Part shown: one piece after another, positions 34,970 to 48,100 of the stretch | Layout: each line of letters begins with the position of its first letter | Numbering within the stretch: the stretch's first letter is position 1 | Assembly (NCBI GenBank): GCA_003952965.2 | Contig: RXIC02000097.1 | Location: 1-64,000 of the forward strand | Direction of reading: 5' to 3' | Source: Morella rubra | Lineage: Eukaryota; Streptophyta; Magnoliopsida; Fagales; Myricaceae | DNA: 64,000 nucleotides | Position numbers and translations under genes: made by a program | Notes under the pieces: model-generated | Databases searched by the model: none | The model's input: only the letters and a program-made list of their open reading frames with translations | Told to the model about the DNA's origin: nothing

Positions 34970-35990
34970 ACCGATCGATCGTCATGTCACCAATCGATTG
35001 GTATTACATGGTGTCGTTTAGATGTATATTAATGTTCGAATGTCTAAACATGCCAATCGATCGATCCAAACGCCATCATTTTAACATGTGCTCACCAATC
35101 GATCGATAAAAATTTTGACCGCCAAAAAATTTGGCCAGTTAACATTCTAAAAGTCAAAAATTCCAAACCAATCGATCGTCTTTATGCGTAGTCATTTTGA
35201 TGTTTTGAAACGATCATTTGTTTGTATTTACTGATCTATCGGCATGACAACATCATTTTAAACTTAGACACTAATCGATTGCTTGTTCTGGGCAATCGAT
35301 CCTCTGAAAAATGGAGCTAGAATTTTAAAGCTGACATGATGATCGATCGGCAAATACGCCAATAGAACGATCTCTACCAAACTTCAAGAACTAAAATGCT
35401 CTAAGGCCGTGGGTGAAGAGCAAAAACAACATCCATGAGCTATTTTCCTCTAAAATTTAGCCCAAACACCATCCTTTTGGTGGTGAGAGTGCATTAAATT
35501 GTTTAAAAGTAAAATCAAACTCAAATTCATTGGTTTTTTAACTGGGTGAACATTGAGAAAATTGGGCAAAATTCGTGAGATTTTGGTGGGGATTTGGTGC
35601 ATTTTGGTGTGGATTTCATGCAAGAGGTATGTTAGTTGACCTACAATCTCTATTTAGGAATGATTTGGTTGGTTATGTGATGATTTATTTGATTTTAGAA
35701 TTTGTGGGTATTTTGGATATGATTTGTGATGATTGGAGCTTAGACTGTTTTTGATATGTACATTGCAATTGATTTTGCATGAGGATACTTTGGGAGTGTC
35801 TTGGGCAAAGATTTGAGAGTGTAGGGGTGGTTTGTATGAATTTTTTCGTTTTGGGTTAAACAATATCAATAGCCAGATTGGTCGATCGATCAATTGTGAG
35901 ATGGAAGAGAGACGATCGATCATCTATTTTGACATGATTGTTTGTCTTTACTAAGTGATCCATCGGTAAAGTTACCGATCGATCAATAGT
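34970..35990. repeat. Scattered GATCGATC words in fragment D
   Basis: I count five exact GATCGATC in this stretch by eye, plus several one-off variants such as ATCGATTG. Chance would give far fewer than one in a kilobase. They often sit in ACGATCGATCGGT or its complement. Their counterparts in element C are at 40400-41935. Confidence 0.8.
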
Positions 35991-36223
35991 TAATTCAGAT
36001 ATTGAATTGAAAGATAGCATTTATACTCTTTACATCTTGATTGTTGAAGTGTTTGTGTTTTGAAAATGTATCATAAAGTTTGAGAAGTATAGAGGATCTT
36101 CATATAAGTGTTTTTGACTTGTTTTGCTATTAATTGCATATGTTTTACGTAATTGTTTATATAAATAACTTGACTGATGTGGGGTTGATGTCTGGTTTAG
36201 AATGTGTGTAACTCTAGACCCAT

Positions 36224-37080
36224 TTAAGGGTCAGGACACGATAAATATACGTTTATCACGTAATAACATTTGAATTGTCCAAAATGTGGACAGTTTGAGA
36301 TTGTGCATTTGGGGTTGGAAGAATTTGGTACTTGTGTCCTCTCCAATATTGGAGAAAGTTTGGTATCATTTACCCTTTGTCTTTTGGGCATACTACTAGC
36401 ACTAGTGTATGAAGTCATAAAATTAATGTTGATGACGTCTGTCCCTAACGTTAGGGCTATTCATCGGTACCCGCAATAGCAGGGGCGGGACCGGTTGCCA
36501 TTTTCACCAAATGGTGGTGGCAGTGAAACCACCCGCCGCTGGGTGGTTCACAGCCACCAGCATTTTTTTTTCAAATAAAAGGCTGGTAAGAGAGAGAGAG
36601 AGGTGTGGGGGAGAGAGAGCAGAGAGGTGTGGGGGAGAGAGAGGGAGAAGAGAGAAAGCCAGAGAGGTGCGGGGAGAGAGAGGAGGAGAAAGGTGCGGGG
36701 GAGAGAGAGAGAGAGACAGAGGGAGAGAGAGAGACAGAGAGAGAAGAGAATAGCAAAATAATTAATAATTCCCTAAAAATTAATAATAATTCCTAAAAAA
36801 TCTCTCCCTATTACTCTAACAAATTAACAATTTTCCAATTTACATCTAAAGTTATTCCAACGAATTAACAATTTTTTAATTTACATCTAAAATCAAATTC
36901 AAATTCAAAAAAGACAACTCAACATAATTAATATTGAATTAAAAAATCACCTAAAAAATCTCTCTTAATTTGCATTTAAAGAGAGGTGAGAGAGAGAGAG
37001 AGAGAGAGGAGGAGAGGGAGAGCTCGAGAGAGGGATAGTGGGAGAGAGAGAGAGATTATCTGACACCGAACCCGGATTTT
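36224..37080. other. Unassigned stretch with GA-rich microsatellites
   Basis: Between fragment D and the tnp2 remnant of element C lie two purine runs of the (GA)n type (36587-36748 and 36985-37060), flanked by AT-rich sequence. The open frames seen here on either strand are low-complexity by-products. GAACCCGGATTTT occurs twice just after (37067 and 37113). The left end of element C, expected as CACTACTAG, was not found here. Confidence 0.5.
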
Positions 37081-37227
37081 ATGCTAATGCATACAAATCA
37101 TCCGACACTGAACCCGGATTTTCAATGCGCATAGTTTGAACCTAAAATAGTAAACGCGTGTTAACTTTGACTTTTAAAAAAATAATCACTTAAACTTAAA
37201 CATACAATAGGAAAAAAATTAAATAAA

Positions 37228-39345
37228 TACCCGATTTCTAAACCATAACGGAAATCCTTCTTCGTGCCTCATATCAACATTTATTGGTGATTCCATTCTC
37301 ATCTCTTCCAAGCGCTCGTTATAAATAAATAAGAAATTTTATAATAAATTAAAATATAATGAACTAATAAGTGTTTAAGTGAGCAAATATTCTTATTTGT
37401 ATTTACTCTATATGTTGGTTGATTTTTGAACAGTTGTTGTGTACGTACCACTGTGCTTTTAAAAATTCCTTTATATTTAAATCTTCACCCCTACCAGCTC
37501 CCAACAGTCGAACAGTTTGAGTAAACACAAAAAAATGACAACTTCGATCATCCATGTCGGCATAATTCTGGTCTTTTCTATTAAATCTCGTCTCAACCGT
37601 ACTAAGATACATTGAGCAAAAAGTTAAACATTCATTTAACACATAATTTTCTGCAATAGAGCCCTCACACCGAGCCCTGTTCTTAACAAAACACTTCATC
37701 TTTCCCATATACCTCTCCATTGGATACATCTACCAAAATTGAACTGGACCCCCAAGTTTCACCTCCCGAGGTAAATGAACAACTAAATGAACCATAATAG
37801 TAAAAAATGATGGAGAGAATATACGTTCCAACCTACAAAGAATCATTCCGATGTCCTTCTCTAACTGATCCACAACGTCTAAATGTATTGTTCTTGAGCA
37901 CAAGTCTCTAAAGAATAAACTCAACTCGGTCAACGCTGTATATACTTCCTTTCCTAATAACCCGTGTATCATTGCCGGTAACAGTCGTTGCAACAAGACG
38001 TGTGAGTCGTGACTCTTCATACCCATTATTTTCCCTTCATTTATATTCACACATCAGGATATGTTAGAGGCGTATCCATCCGGAAACGTAACACTGTTCA
38101 GCCATTCCCAACACCTCTTACGTTCATCCTTCGGTAAAGTAAATAATGCTTGAGGCATCACCTCCTATTGACCCCGAACTTGCAAATGCAAGTCTTTGTT
38201 AATGTCTAATAATGCCAATTCCCACCGAGCACTAGAATTGTCCTTTGTCTTACCATCGACAATCATTAAAGTTCCAAATACATCGTCACAAATATTCTTC
38301 TCTACATGCATGACGTCCAAATTATGTTGAAGTTTCAACTCTGACCAGTACGGCAACTCAAAGAATATGCTGTGCTTCATCCAACTTAACTCAATGTCAA
38401 CACGTTTTCTCTTCTTCTGAGTCTTCCCAAATGAACATAATGGTACCGATTCAAGTTGTTGAAGTATCTCCTCTCCAGTGACTTCTTCAGGCTTTTTTCT
38501 AAACTCTTTCTTCCTGTCAAGTATGTCGACATCATGCCTCCACACATGCGTCGCAGGCAAATATCGGCGATGTCCCAAAAAATAATGTTTCCCCCTATGT
38601 TTCAACCAAAATGACGTTGTGCTCGCATTGCAATTAGGGCATGCAAACCATCCTTTCGTACTCCAACCTGAAAGATTACCATAAGCCAGGAAGTCATTTA
38701 TAGTCCAAAGCAAAGCAGCACGTAATTTAAATGAACTTGACACAGCTGAGTCGTACGTTTGTATTCCATTTTCCCACAAGTCCTTCAACTCATCTACCAA
38801 TGGCTGCAAGTAGACGTCGATATCATTCCCAAGACTTCTTGGACCAAAAATAAGCAACAACAACATAAAACTTGAATCTTTCATACATTTCATGGCAGCA
38901 AATTGTATGGAATTAGTACACTGGCCATATACTATATGATAAGCTCATGTTGCCAAACGGATTGAACTCATCAGATGCCAAACCCAACCGGACATTACAT
39001 GATTCCTGACCAAACCATTCATAATTCTTATCGAGGTCCTTCCATACCTGAGAGTCTACAGGATGCCTCATCACCCCATCTTCAACCACACGCTTCTCTT
39101 GGTGCCACCGCATATCCGTTGCCGTTTGCTTTGATAGAAACACTCTCTATAACCTCGGTTTCAAGGGAAAATGTCGTAACACTTTTTGAAGAACCTTTGA
39201 TTTGCTATTTTGACTGTACTTCCACCTCGATTCCCCGCACACCGGACACTCTTCTAAATCGTTGTGCTCACTCTAAAATAGTACACAGTCATTTAAGCAC
39301 GCATGTATGTTATCATAGCTAAATCCTAAATTCTTTTAGCGATCA
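37228..39345 (-). pseudogene. CACTA transposase tnp2 (TNPD-like), decayed
   Basis: This is the transposase that cuts CACTA elements out and in. Order on the minus strand: HACLNDCVLF and ECPVCGESRWKYS (zinc-finger-like), LSKQTATDMRWHQEKRV and RLGLASDEFNPFGNMS, then LIFGPRSLGNDIDVYLQPLV, ALLWTINDFLAYGNLSGWST, WFACPNCNAST and HNLDVMHVEKNICDDVFGTL (Transposase_21 type). The DUF4218-like part follows: KSHDSHVLLQRLLPA, LCRLERIFSPSFF and YPMERYMGKMKCFVKN. A last short exon reads EGFPLWFRNRVF. Stops near 39155 and 39268 and frame changes near 38910 and 38050-38165 disable it. The N-terminal end before 39345 is missing or in an unrecognised exon. Confidence 0.9.
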
Positions 39346-39609
39346 AACAGTAGTATTGCATGATCGATCGGTTGAACAACAACCGATCGATCACTGAATA
39401 TGACGATCGAATGGTGGTAACAAAATCATTTTTTGTTAAATAATAATAGAAAATATTATATAACACGTACTATTATAATAACAATACAATACTCACATTA
39501 ATAAGCATCAATAATAACAAATAGTGATCCGTAATTAAATTGAAAATAACATCGTAATAATACATAATCAAAAAGTTATTACAATATACATGCATCTACC
39601 TTTTTGAAC

Positions 39610-40330
39610 CCCTAAACAGGCTAAATAGTCGTTTTGACATGTTGCTCATTTTCTTTTCCATTACAGAGGACATTTTCTTCTCCAGTTCCTTCGATATTTC
39701 TACCTGTAAGCGCTCTTGCTCCTTTCGCATGCGCTCTTGTTCCTTTGCATGCGCTCCTCGTGCTCCACTCGCATGCGCTCTTGCTCCCTTTTCATGCGCT
39801 CTTCTTACTCGAAACGGATGCGCTCCTGCTCTACTCGCTACTCCTCACGGTGGTCCCTTAGCGTGGTCTCCATCTCAGCTTGTTTCTTTGCAAATTCTTG
39901 CAAGTCTTTTTCTCTAGCAGCTCTCATCGCTTCTATCTCATCCCTTGCCTTCGCCAACTGGTGCTGTAGATCAGAAGACTATGTAGTTAAAGTTGATGAA
40001 GGTGGAGGCTTAACCGTGCGTCCTAATCCCCGAACATATCCCAACTTCTTGCCCAATATCTCGGAATATACTTCAATTTCGGTGAAACTCTTCCCTTCTA
40101 AATCACACTGGCGCTGGAAGGCATCCATCTGTTCCTGAAAAAATGACAATAATTACTAGAAACATTAAAGTAGATTAACTATAAATAAATTACATAGAGT
40201 ACATTGAAATGAAAGCGACTTACATAAATTTCTCTTGCTCCTTCCGAGGTCCAAACATCATCTTTGTTTGTATAATTCTTTTATACAACTCTGCAGGATT
40301 GATATTGCCGCTTTCTTGATTTTTCTACAT
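39610..40330 (-). pseudogene. TNPA-like protein (plant En/Spm Transposase_24 type)
   Basis: A short exon-like piece (about 40330-40230) gives NPAELYKRIIQTKMMFGPRK. The next (from 40134) gives MDAFQRQCDLEGKSFTEIEVYSEILGKKLGYVRGLG, shown here in parts: GKSFTEIEVYSEILG and LGYVRGLG are the signature of plant Transposase_24. A charged coiled coil rich in ERMRVE-like repeats follows. Such proteins accompany tnp2 and bind subterminal repeats. Stops near 39985 and within the coiled coil break it. The plus-strand open frames at 39634-40138 are shadows of the repetitive coiled-coil DNA. Confidence 0.75.
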
Positions 40331-40399
40331 GATAATAGCATAAAGTTATTGACAAACAATATCAATAAAAGTCTAAAATTTAGTATTTAACTTATGATG

Positions 40400-41935
40400 C
40401 AAGCTCGAGTGAAACAACGATCGATTGGTATTAATAGACGAGCGATCGTCAACAATATGACAATCAATCATCACACAACCATCTTGAAGACGATCGATCG
40501 TTTAAAACATAACGATCGATCGGTTATATACCATCAAAGAGACGATCGATTGTCACTTATGGCGATCAATCGTAAAAAACCTAGATCGATAAAACCATGC
40601 AAACCCTCTCCACACACTCAAATCCACGCCCAAAGCACTCCCAAATCATCCTCATTCAATACTTATTCCAATGTACATATTAAAAACATCCTAATAAGCT
40701 CTAATCATCACAAATCATATTCACAATACCCACAAATACCCAAATGAAAATAATCATCAAATAACCAACCAAAATCATTCATAAATCATAATGTAAGTAG
40801 AGTATATTACCTTTTGCACGAAATCAACACCAAAACGAACTAAATCCTACCAAAATCTTACAAATTTCGCCCAAAATTTTTAATATTCACTCGGTTAAAA
40901 AACCAATGAATTTGAGCTTGGGCTTTCTCTTAATCTATTCTAAACACTCTCTCAACTAAAAGGACGGTATTTGGCTAAGTTTAAGGGGAAATAGCTCCTT
41001 GCCGCAAGCCTTCGGTCTCTTCGTTGTGGGTGTTTTTACACTTCACCCACGGCCTTAGAGCATTTGGCATTTCAAGCACGATAATCACCGATCGATCCAC
41101 ATGAGCAATCGATCGCCTTGTCAGCTTTAAAATTCAAGTTTTTGAACCGATCCATCGCCACAATTGACGATCGATCCGAATTCAAAACGACAACGAACGA
41201 TAGCGATCGATCGTCAGTAATAAATGATCAAAAACATTAAACGACACTCCTTAACCGATTGATCGGTACATACCGATCGATCATTAAATCTAATTATTAA
41301 AAAAATTTTTAACCGACAAATGACTTAATTATTAAAATTATTTTACTTAAAATGTCATTTTAATACATACCACATACTAATAACTTATAATCATGTGTTA
41401 AATAAGCTTTATATCACTAGTTTATGACATCTTAGTACATTGCTCATACTAACTCTTACAAAATGTTTATTTGATGTAACATGTATAACTTGTACATGCT
41501 TTCCTAAATATTAATGAAGTTACTTGATATGTTTTTATGTAATCTAAATATATCCTAACATACTTTGTTAATATATATTTTGTGTTTCTAATTATTTAAA
41601 CTCACATTTATTCAATCACAAATGTTTAATCATAAATTTAGATACCGATCGATCAGAAATCGCCATTTGATTTAAAACGACACCGTGCAACCGATTGACC
41701 ACTTTATGTTAACATCGATCGCTTCATCTAACGAAAACGGACGCATACTGACGATCGATAGTGTGATGACCGATCGATCGGTACGCATAAGCAAAACAAC
41801 GCGTCTTTGACGATCAATATTGATGACGAATCGAACATTGATCTTTGACGATCGATCGGTCATTTTAACGGGTTAGAAATATCTAAACGACACCCTACAA
41901 AACGATCGATTGCCTAAATCACCGATCAATTGGTG
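40400..41935. repeat. Scattered GATCGATC words between ORF X and TNPA-like gene
   Basis: I count about nine exact copies by eye, with many near-copies (ACGATCGATTG, GCGATCAATCG). They lie in non-coding DNA and stop at the edges of the flanking genes. The stretch is the inverted counterpart of fragment D. Confidence 0.8.
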
Positions 41936-42251
41936 ATCTTAAATTTAAAAAATCTTTTATTTAAATTCTTATATTACTTGATATATGTAACGTTAAATGT
42001 ACTGAAATTATTTTATTTACTTGTTTAACTTTGAAATTTATGTTAATTTTGCCAACAAAAGGGTATTTTGGTCAATTTACGTATCTAAGTGTCGGGAAAA
42101 AAATACAAATTAAAAACACATAAGCTGTAATCAAAGTCACTACATATCCACAAATAAACATAAATATCCCAAATACGTAAATAAAAACCCAAATCCAAAT
42201 AAACATATATGTCTGAAACAGATAAATAAAAAATAAATCCAAATGTATGTC

Positions 42252-43562
42252 CTAAATAGATAGTAAAAATATCATAAAAACATCAAGGTTGAACAACATC
42301 ACGGAAAGTTCCACATCATCAGGAATATCTCCGGGAATCTTCTGTGGATCTGCCTCTGTCTTGAAATCATCCAGAGTCTTCTTGATTTCTTCCAGCTGTT
42401 CGTTGACCTCCTTCATATGAGCCACGACCGCCTTGTTGCGCAGCAATGTAACAGTGCACTCCCCTTCAAAGGCGGTCTGGAGCTTCTCTTGATCATCTCG
42501 GAGCTCCTGCACCTCCTTACTCAATTTATCCACTTGCTCCTGAAGAGGCTGTAGAGCGGTCTTCACACTCACGCCGACACGGTTGTCGAGATCCGTAAAT
42601 TGTTGGGACACCTAGGGAGAGGCACTCAGGTGCTCCCATCTCGAGAGGTACCTCTGATCTGGTCGGTTTGGTGTCAGTCAATGCTTGTGTTGCCTCCTTT
42701 ACGGCCACTGCTGCTCTACGAGCGAACCGTTGAGTCAGAGCCCCCTCTTGCCCCCTGCTCTTGGATAAGGTGAACTTTTCAGCGCTCTTCACTTCCTTAC
42801 GAGTCTCCTCATCACCAATCATGACACCCCGATGGATGAGGAACTGAGTCAGAAACACGCCGTACAAAAGGCTGTTATCCTTAATTCCCCAAGCGTCATC
42901 CATAATCAGCTCGAACATGTAGAGCGGGAAATCTATCCACGTATGCTGGCCCAGCAAGAGCATGCACTGAGCTCTAGTGAATGGGCACTCGGTAGAATGA
43001 GTTCTGCCATCGACGTTCGGCATCCAGATAAGGTGCAAAATCTCCAAAACGCACTGAACTCACTCTGCTTTGATTATGCTGCCCACCACTGCAGAGGTCT
43101 TCCCAGTCATCAGCGTCCACAGGTCCTGCTTGATGTCCTCTACTCATCCGTCAGGGGTACCGCCGGGAAGCAGGGGGTCTCAGGCCGGGGTAGTGTAAGA
43201 AATCGCAATGACGTCTGCCGAGAATAAGAACTGCACGCCTCGCACCTCTAGCTGCACCTCAGGTGCTCTATCTACCGAGATGAGTGCACAGAAGAAATCG
43301 TGCACAAGCGTGTCCACACAAAACCCTTCTATCCACGAGAGTGATGAAGAAATCCCTATACTCGAAGAGCTAGTAGAGGGAGTGCTCCTCGTACTATAAG
43401 TGGTCAAAATCAGAGAGCGTCACAGGATGCTCTTTGGCCACTGGCGCCCTCTCAGGTACTCCATTCACCTCTCCAAGGTCATCATTGGATCAGCGACTTC
43501 TGCTCTTGGGACGACGATCCCGTCCCGGTCCTCGTTGTGGCGCGCGCTTAACTCCTGACATT
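42252..43562 (-). pseudogene. ORF X of CACTA element C (plant transposon protein-like)
   Basis: An ATG at 43562 opens a basic N-terminus, MSGVKRAPQRGPGRDRR. After a stop the frame continues with LEVRGVQFLFSADVIA, then (43047 on) EILHLIWMPNVDGRTHSTEC, DFPLYMFELIMDDAW and LLYGVFLTQFLIHRGV, and ends in a coiled coil (LQEQVDKLSKEVQELRDDQ, NEQLEEIKKTLDDFK). The middle resembles the domain annotated in plants as putative plant transposon protein (PF20167-like, from memory). Element E shares the N-terminal and domain signatures (MSKRQHSS, VRGVTFQLS, ILHLIFAYDIESRAHTTEC). Biochemical role unknown; the basic N-terminus and coiled coil would suit a DNA-binding multimer. Several stops and shifts break it. 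Confidence 0.7.
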
Positions 43563-43678
43563 TTATGTATGCTGCAAAAGTTGTATATAAATATGTGTTA
43601 ATAAGTAATCACAATAACATATTACGAAAATAAAAAATCACAATCACGTAATTATTAATAAAGTTGAAACAAAAACAC

Positions 43679-45015
43679 GATCGATCGCCATCCAAAGCGA
43701 TCGATCACTAAATATAATTGATCGTTTATTAACTGATCGATGAAAACGATGCGTTTATGAAAACAACGATCGATCGTTAGTAATTAAGTGATCGATCGTG
43801 ATGGCGATCGATAATCAATTTGACCAATCGAACACTATTGTAAAACGATGCGTTTCAGTGCATCAGACAATCGTCGTCCATGCAACCAAATGCACAGTAT
43901 CACTAAGTATCGATCGCTGGTTAATCAAAACGTGCACTTCACATTGAAGCTTACCGATCGATCGCTTAGTCTAAGCGATCGATCGGTCGAGCCTTCTAAA
44001 GGATAATGCACCGATCGATCGTCCGAAGAAACCATCGATTGGTCCCACATCGAAACACAAAGTTTAGAGGGACCGATCGATTGAGTCCCGGTCCAAATGC
44101 AGTGATCGATCAGTTAATTTAACCGATCGATCATTGGACTTAACACCTATGTGGCGATCGATCGACTTTGAAGGCAATCGATCAGTACGGAACGAAAGCA
44201 CCCAGACATTACAAAACCCAAAACCCCAAAATCACCCAAAATTGATCCCAAAACAATCCTAAACTCTTAAAACATACATCAACAATAAAATAAATACATT
44301 TTACGGACCTAAATGGATGATATAGCAAATTAAAAACGTAAACTAAAAACTCATTTACAACTGCTTAATATCTCTTAAAAAATAATATAAGTACGTACCT
44401 TTGACATAGAAGACAATGAAGGATGATTCCACGCACTTTGGAGGACAATGCAGCATGAAATGACTCCTTGAAATTTGAGAGGATTCGAGAGATTTTGTGG
44501 AGAGATAACTGGTAAGATGGTTTCATATAATCCTTCATGTCGATCAGTAATTACTTGATGATCGATCGCTAGATTTTTAACGCATGGCATTTTGCCATTC
44601 GTTGAAATGACGATCGATTGCCCTTAGCATCGAACGACGATTCAAAAAGTGACGGTTACGCTTAACGATCGATCGTCATATCTTGGCGATCGATCAGTTA
44701 TTTGAAAAACATGGCAATCATTCATTCATCCTATCAATGATCGATCGTTGAATGTAACCGATCGATCGTCTCTTTATGCAATTGACAGTTTTGCTACCGA
44801 TCGATCGACATTTCGCATTTGCAGATGGTACTATACCTACCGATCGGTTCTAGTAACGATCGATCGGTTATCAAAGCCACGTGGTTATTAATAATCGATT
44901 GATCGGTCTATAAACAACGATCGATCGGTTGGAGTGACGACATAATTCTCGGCCTAAACTCTTTGCATTTAGTGATGGAGCATTTCATCACAAAAGGAAC
45001 GATCGGTATATAACT
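43679..45015. repeat. Dense array of GATCGATC words near the end of element C
   Basis: By eye I count about 19 exact GATCGATC in 1.3 kb, many within ACGATCGATCGGT or ACCGATCGATCGTC, on both strands and with irregular spacing. Random sequence would give about 0.02. The array ends where the standard GTGACGAAA subterminal repeats begin. By analogy with known CACTA elements the words may be protein-binding sites; that is inference. Confidence 0.88.
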
Positions 45016-45167
45016 GATCGATCGGTGTGTGACGAAAAATTTTCGTCACCAAAAAATTAACTTTTAGTGACAACAATTTTATTTCGTCACAAATAAAACT
45101 TTAGTGACGAAATTGGTGACGAAATTCACCGAGAATTTCGTCACAAAAAGTCAATTTTCTAGTAGTG

Positions 45168-48100
45168 AATATTCATGCTACTGAAATGACTAACCACGTT
45201 GCCTACTCCAACAATTGCAAAGGGGGAGGCAAACACACTCAGAACACTTTTTCCGCCAAGGGTAAGGGGTTTCATCACCAAAATACTCGTACTTCCTCTA
45301 ATGTTCCCAATGTTTTGAACACCAGTGCTGATGCCGACCTTCCGAGGTGTCAAATATGTCACAAAGTTGGCCATGATGCTCTAAAATGTTGTCATCGCTT
45401 TGACAAGTCCTACCAGGACAATGCCATCCAGAAGCACTTGCAGCCCTCACGCTTCACAATGGCGATGACCATGAATGAATGACTGATATTGGGGCCTCGG
45501 CACATATGACATCAAATCCAGGTATCTTAGAAAATATTCGTCCCTATACTGGTCACGATCAGGTAATGGTAGGTAATGGAGCTTTGTTACCAATTACTCA
45601 CATTGGTGATGCCTTTATTGGTAGTGCTCCTTTGCGTATTCCTTTAAAAAATGTCTTACTAGTGCCGGATCTTGAAAGAAATTTACTATCTATTGGTCAA
45701 TTAACCTCTGATTCTAATGTTAATTGTGATTTTTTTGGCATTGGGTTTACAATAAAGGACCAAGCCACCAATCAGGTTCTTTTGAAAGGCCACAAGAAGG
45801 GTAATCTCTACACTGTTCGCGCACCAAATAAAGCTTTCTTCTCAGTTCGCTCTCAAGCTGTGGATGCTGATGTTTGGCATCAGAGACTTGGGCATCCACA
45901 ACATGCTTCTATTGATCTTTTAAAGTCCATGGGACTCATAAAAGTTACTAGAAACCATAAACAATCTTTTTGTGATAGTTGTAAAATCGGAAAGTTTAGT
46001 CGACTTCTTTCTTCCTTCTCCAATAAACAATTTGGCTTAGTTGAAAATTTTCATTGTGATTTATGGGGTCCAGCTCCTATTCAATCTCATGAAAAATTCT
46101 CTTATTATGCTGTTCTAATTGATGATTATAGCCGGTTTATTTGGCTTATTCCTCTTAAACATAAATCTGATTTTTGGACAATTTTCATGCTTTTTCCAAA
46201 TTCATTCACCGCCATTTGATAAAAATAAAATAAAAAATATTTCAATCAGATGGTGGCGGTGAATTTACAAGCAATGCTTTTAAGTCTTTCTTACAGGAAG
46301 AAGGTATTATTCATCAAATGTCGTGTCCTCACACTCCAAAACAAAATGGCATTGCTGAAAGACGACATCACAATATTCGAGAGCTCGGCCTAACTATGCT
46401 TGTACACAGTGGAATGCACAAACGTTTTTGGGTCGAAGCTTTCACAACCGCTGTGTTCTTAATCAATCGAACACCCTCTAAGACTCTTGGTAATGAAACA
46501 CCTTTTTATCACTTATATGGTCGCCATTCAGATTATCATTCCTTGTGCATATTTGGTTCAAAATGTTTTCCTTATCTTTGGAATTCTCAAACGAATAAGT
46601 TTGCTCCTAAATCATTGCCTTGTGTTTTTATGGGTTACAGCAACAAATATAAGGGATACAAGTGCCTTTATCCCCCTACTCGCCGTCTTTTTATATCTAG
46701 GCATGTGGCTTTTGAAGAATGCAATTTCCCATTTAAAAATCCAGCAAGCCTACATGTTGAATCCTCTCCTAATATTTTGGTTTCAACTTTCACCGAATGG
46801 CTTGACCAACCTCTATCCACTCCAAGTCCTCCCTCTGGTTTAGTAGACAATACCCCACCTAATTTTCCAATCTCGCTAGTTGATGCTTCTTCTTCCCCTG
46901 TTGAAAATACATCTTCCCTCCCATCCTTGGTCCCTCCAGCCACATTTGAAGTTTCTCTGCCACCTGCAAATGATGCTTCACCCACAACATCTCCCACTAG
47001 TTTTTCAAGTGACTCTCCAACATCTCCAGCTCATCCAATGGTCACTCGGCTCAAAGCAAGTATACGGAAACCAAATCCAAAGTATGCCAACTTACATACT
47101 GTCTCCGTCTTGCCACAGGAACCTCGCACCATTCGGACTGCCCTGAAACATGAAGGTTGGACTCAAGCCATGCTCGAGGAACTTGGCTACTCTTGAAGAA
47201 AAATCATACTTGGACCTTAGTCCCACGTACTCCAGACATGCACGTTATTGGCAGTAAATGGGTCTTTAAGACAAAGCTCAATGCTGATAACACCCTTAAT
47301 CGCCTTAAAGCTCGCTTAGTAGCCAAAGGCTACCACCAATTAGATGGCATTGATTATCTTGAAACTTTTTCACCTGTGATTAAATTTGGAACTGTAAGAA
47401 CTGTTTTATCCATTGCTCTTAGTCGCAGGTGGGATATCAAGCAACTCGACGTCAAGAACGCCTTCCTCCATGGTTATCTTCATGAGTCTGTGTTTATGGA
47501 GCACCTCCCGGGTTCACTGATCCTTCATTTCCATCCCATGTGTGCAAATTGAATTGTGCCCTTTATGGCTTGAAACAAGCACCTAGGGCATGGTTTGATA
47601 GGTTTAGCTCATTCCTTCTGGAGTATGGCTTCCGCTGCAGTATCTCTGATCCCTCTCTCTTTACTTATACCTCTCACACTGCTCAAATATTTTTACTCTT
47701 ATATGTTGATGATATTATTCTTACTGGCTCAGACAGTTCTCTATTACAAAGTTTTATTCATGATCTAAATCGTGTCTTTGATATGAAAGATTTAGGCCCT
47801 ATCAATTATTTCTTAGGAATCCAAGTCACTCATAACAACAATGGTCTTTTTCTTTTGCAGACCAAATACGCATTAGAAATTCTCATCGTGCTCAGATGAC
47901 GGATTGCAAGCCGGTTGTTACCCCAATGACTTCAAAAACCAAGACCTTTGCCGATAACACTCTCTTCAAAGATCCGACGTTGTATCGAGTCTTGTTGGGG
48001 CACTTCAAGTATCTCACTTTAACACGACCGGATCTCACATTTAGTGTGAACTTCGTCGCCCAATTTATGCACAATCCTTCAGTGCCCATTTCAATATGGT

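Larger units (their letters stand above)
32218..36000 (+). mobile_element. CACTA fragment D, plus-strand relative of element C
   Basis: It opens with the C-terminal coiled-coil end of ORF X (VVKNALKPLEQHLD, HNQAVLCHMK, TLEEFKT, DIPSDV), which parallels element C on the minus strand (VKTALQPLQEQVD, RNKAVVAHMKEVN, DDFKTEAD, DIPDDV). The non-coding part then matches 42250-40570 read backwards, including ATTGACCNAAATACCCTTTTG, GTATGTTAGGATAT and TTAGATTACATAAAAACATA, and carries GATCGATC words (about seven exact). It has no termini of its own; the gypsy gag adjoins its left edge. It holds the MULE at 32949-34437. Confidence 0.7.
37081..45167 (-). mobile_element. CACTA element C with tnp2, TNPA-like gene and ORF X
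   Basis: The terminus on the right is clear: TTTTCTAGTAGTG, that is CACTACTAGAAAA from the minus strand, preceded by subterminal copies of GTGACGAAA and its complement (45020-45167). Reading from that end the order is GATCGATC-rich DNA, ORF X (43562-42252), more GATCGATC-rich DNA, a TNPA-like gene (about 40330-39610) and tnp2 (39345-37228). The left end is not identified, so the start given is only where the tnp2 flank fades. It adjoins copia coding sequence on the right and looks inserted into that element. All genes carry stops or shifts, so this copy is inactive. The distribution of palindromic words over several kilobases is unusual for a CACTA element. Confidence 0.8.

Noticed and set aside
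36511-36796. Arg/Glu-rich open frames
   Set aside because: They translate a (GA)n microsatellite in every frame.
39634-40138. Plus-strand open frames rich in Ala, Leu and Ser
   Set aside because: They are shadows of the TNPA-like coiled coil encoded on the minus strand, whose repeats give open frames on both strands.
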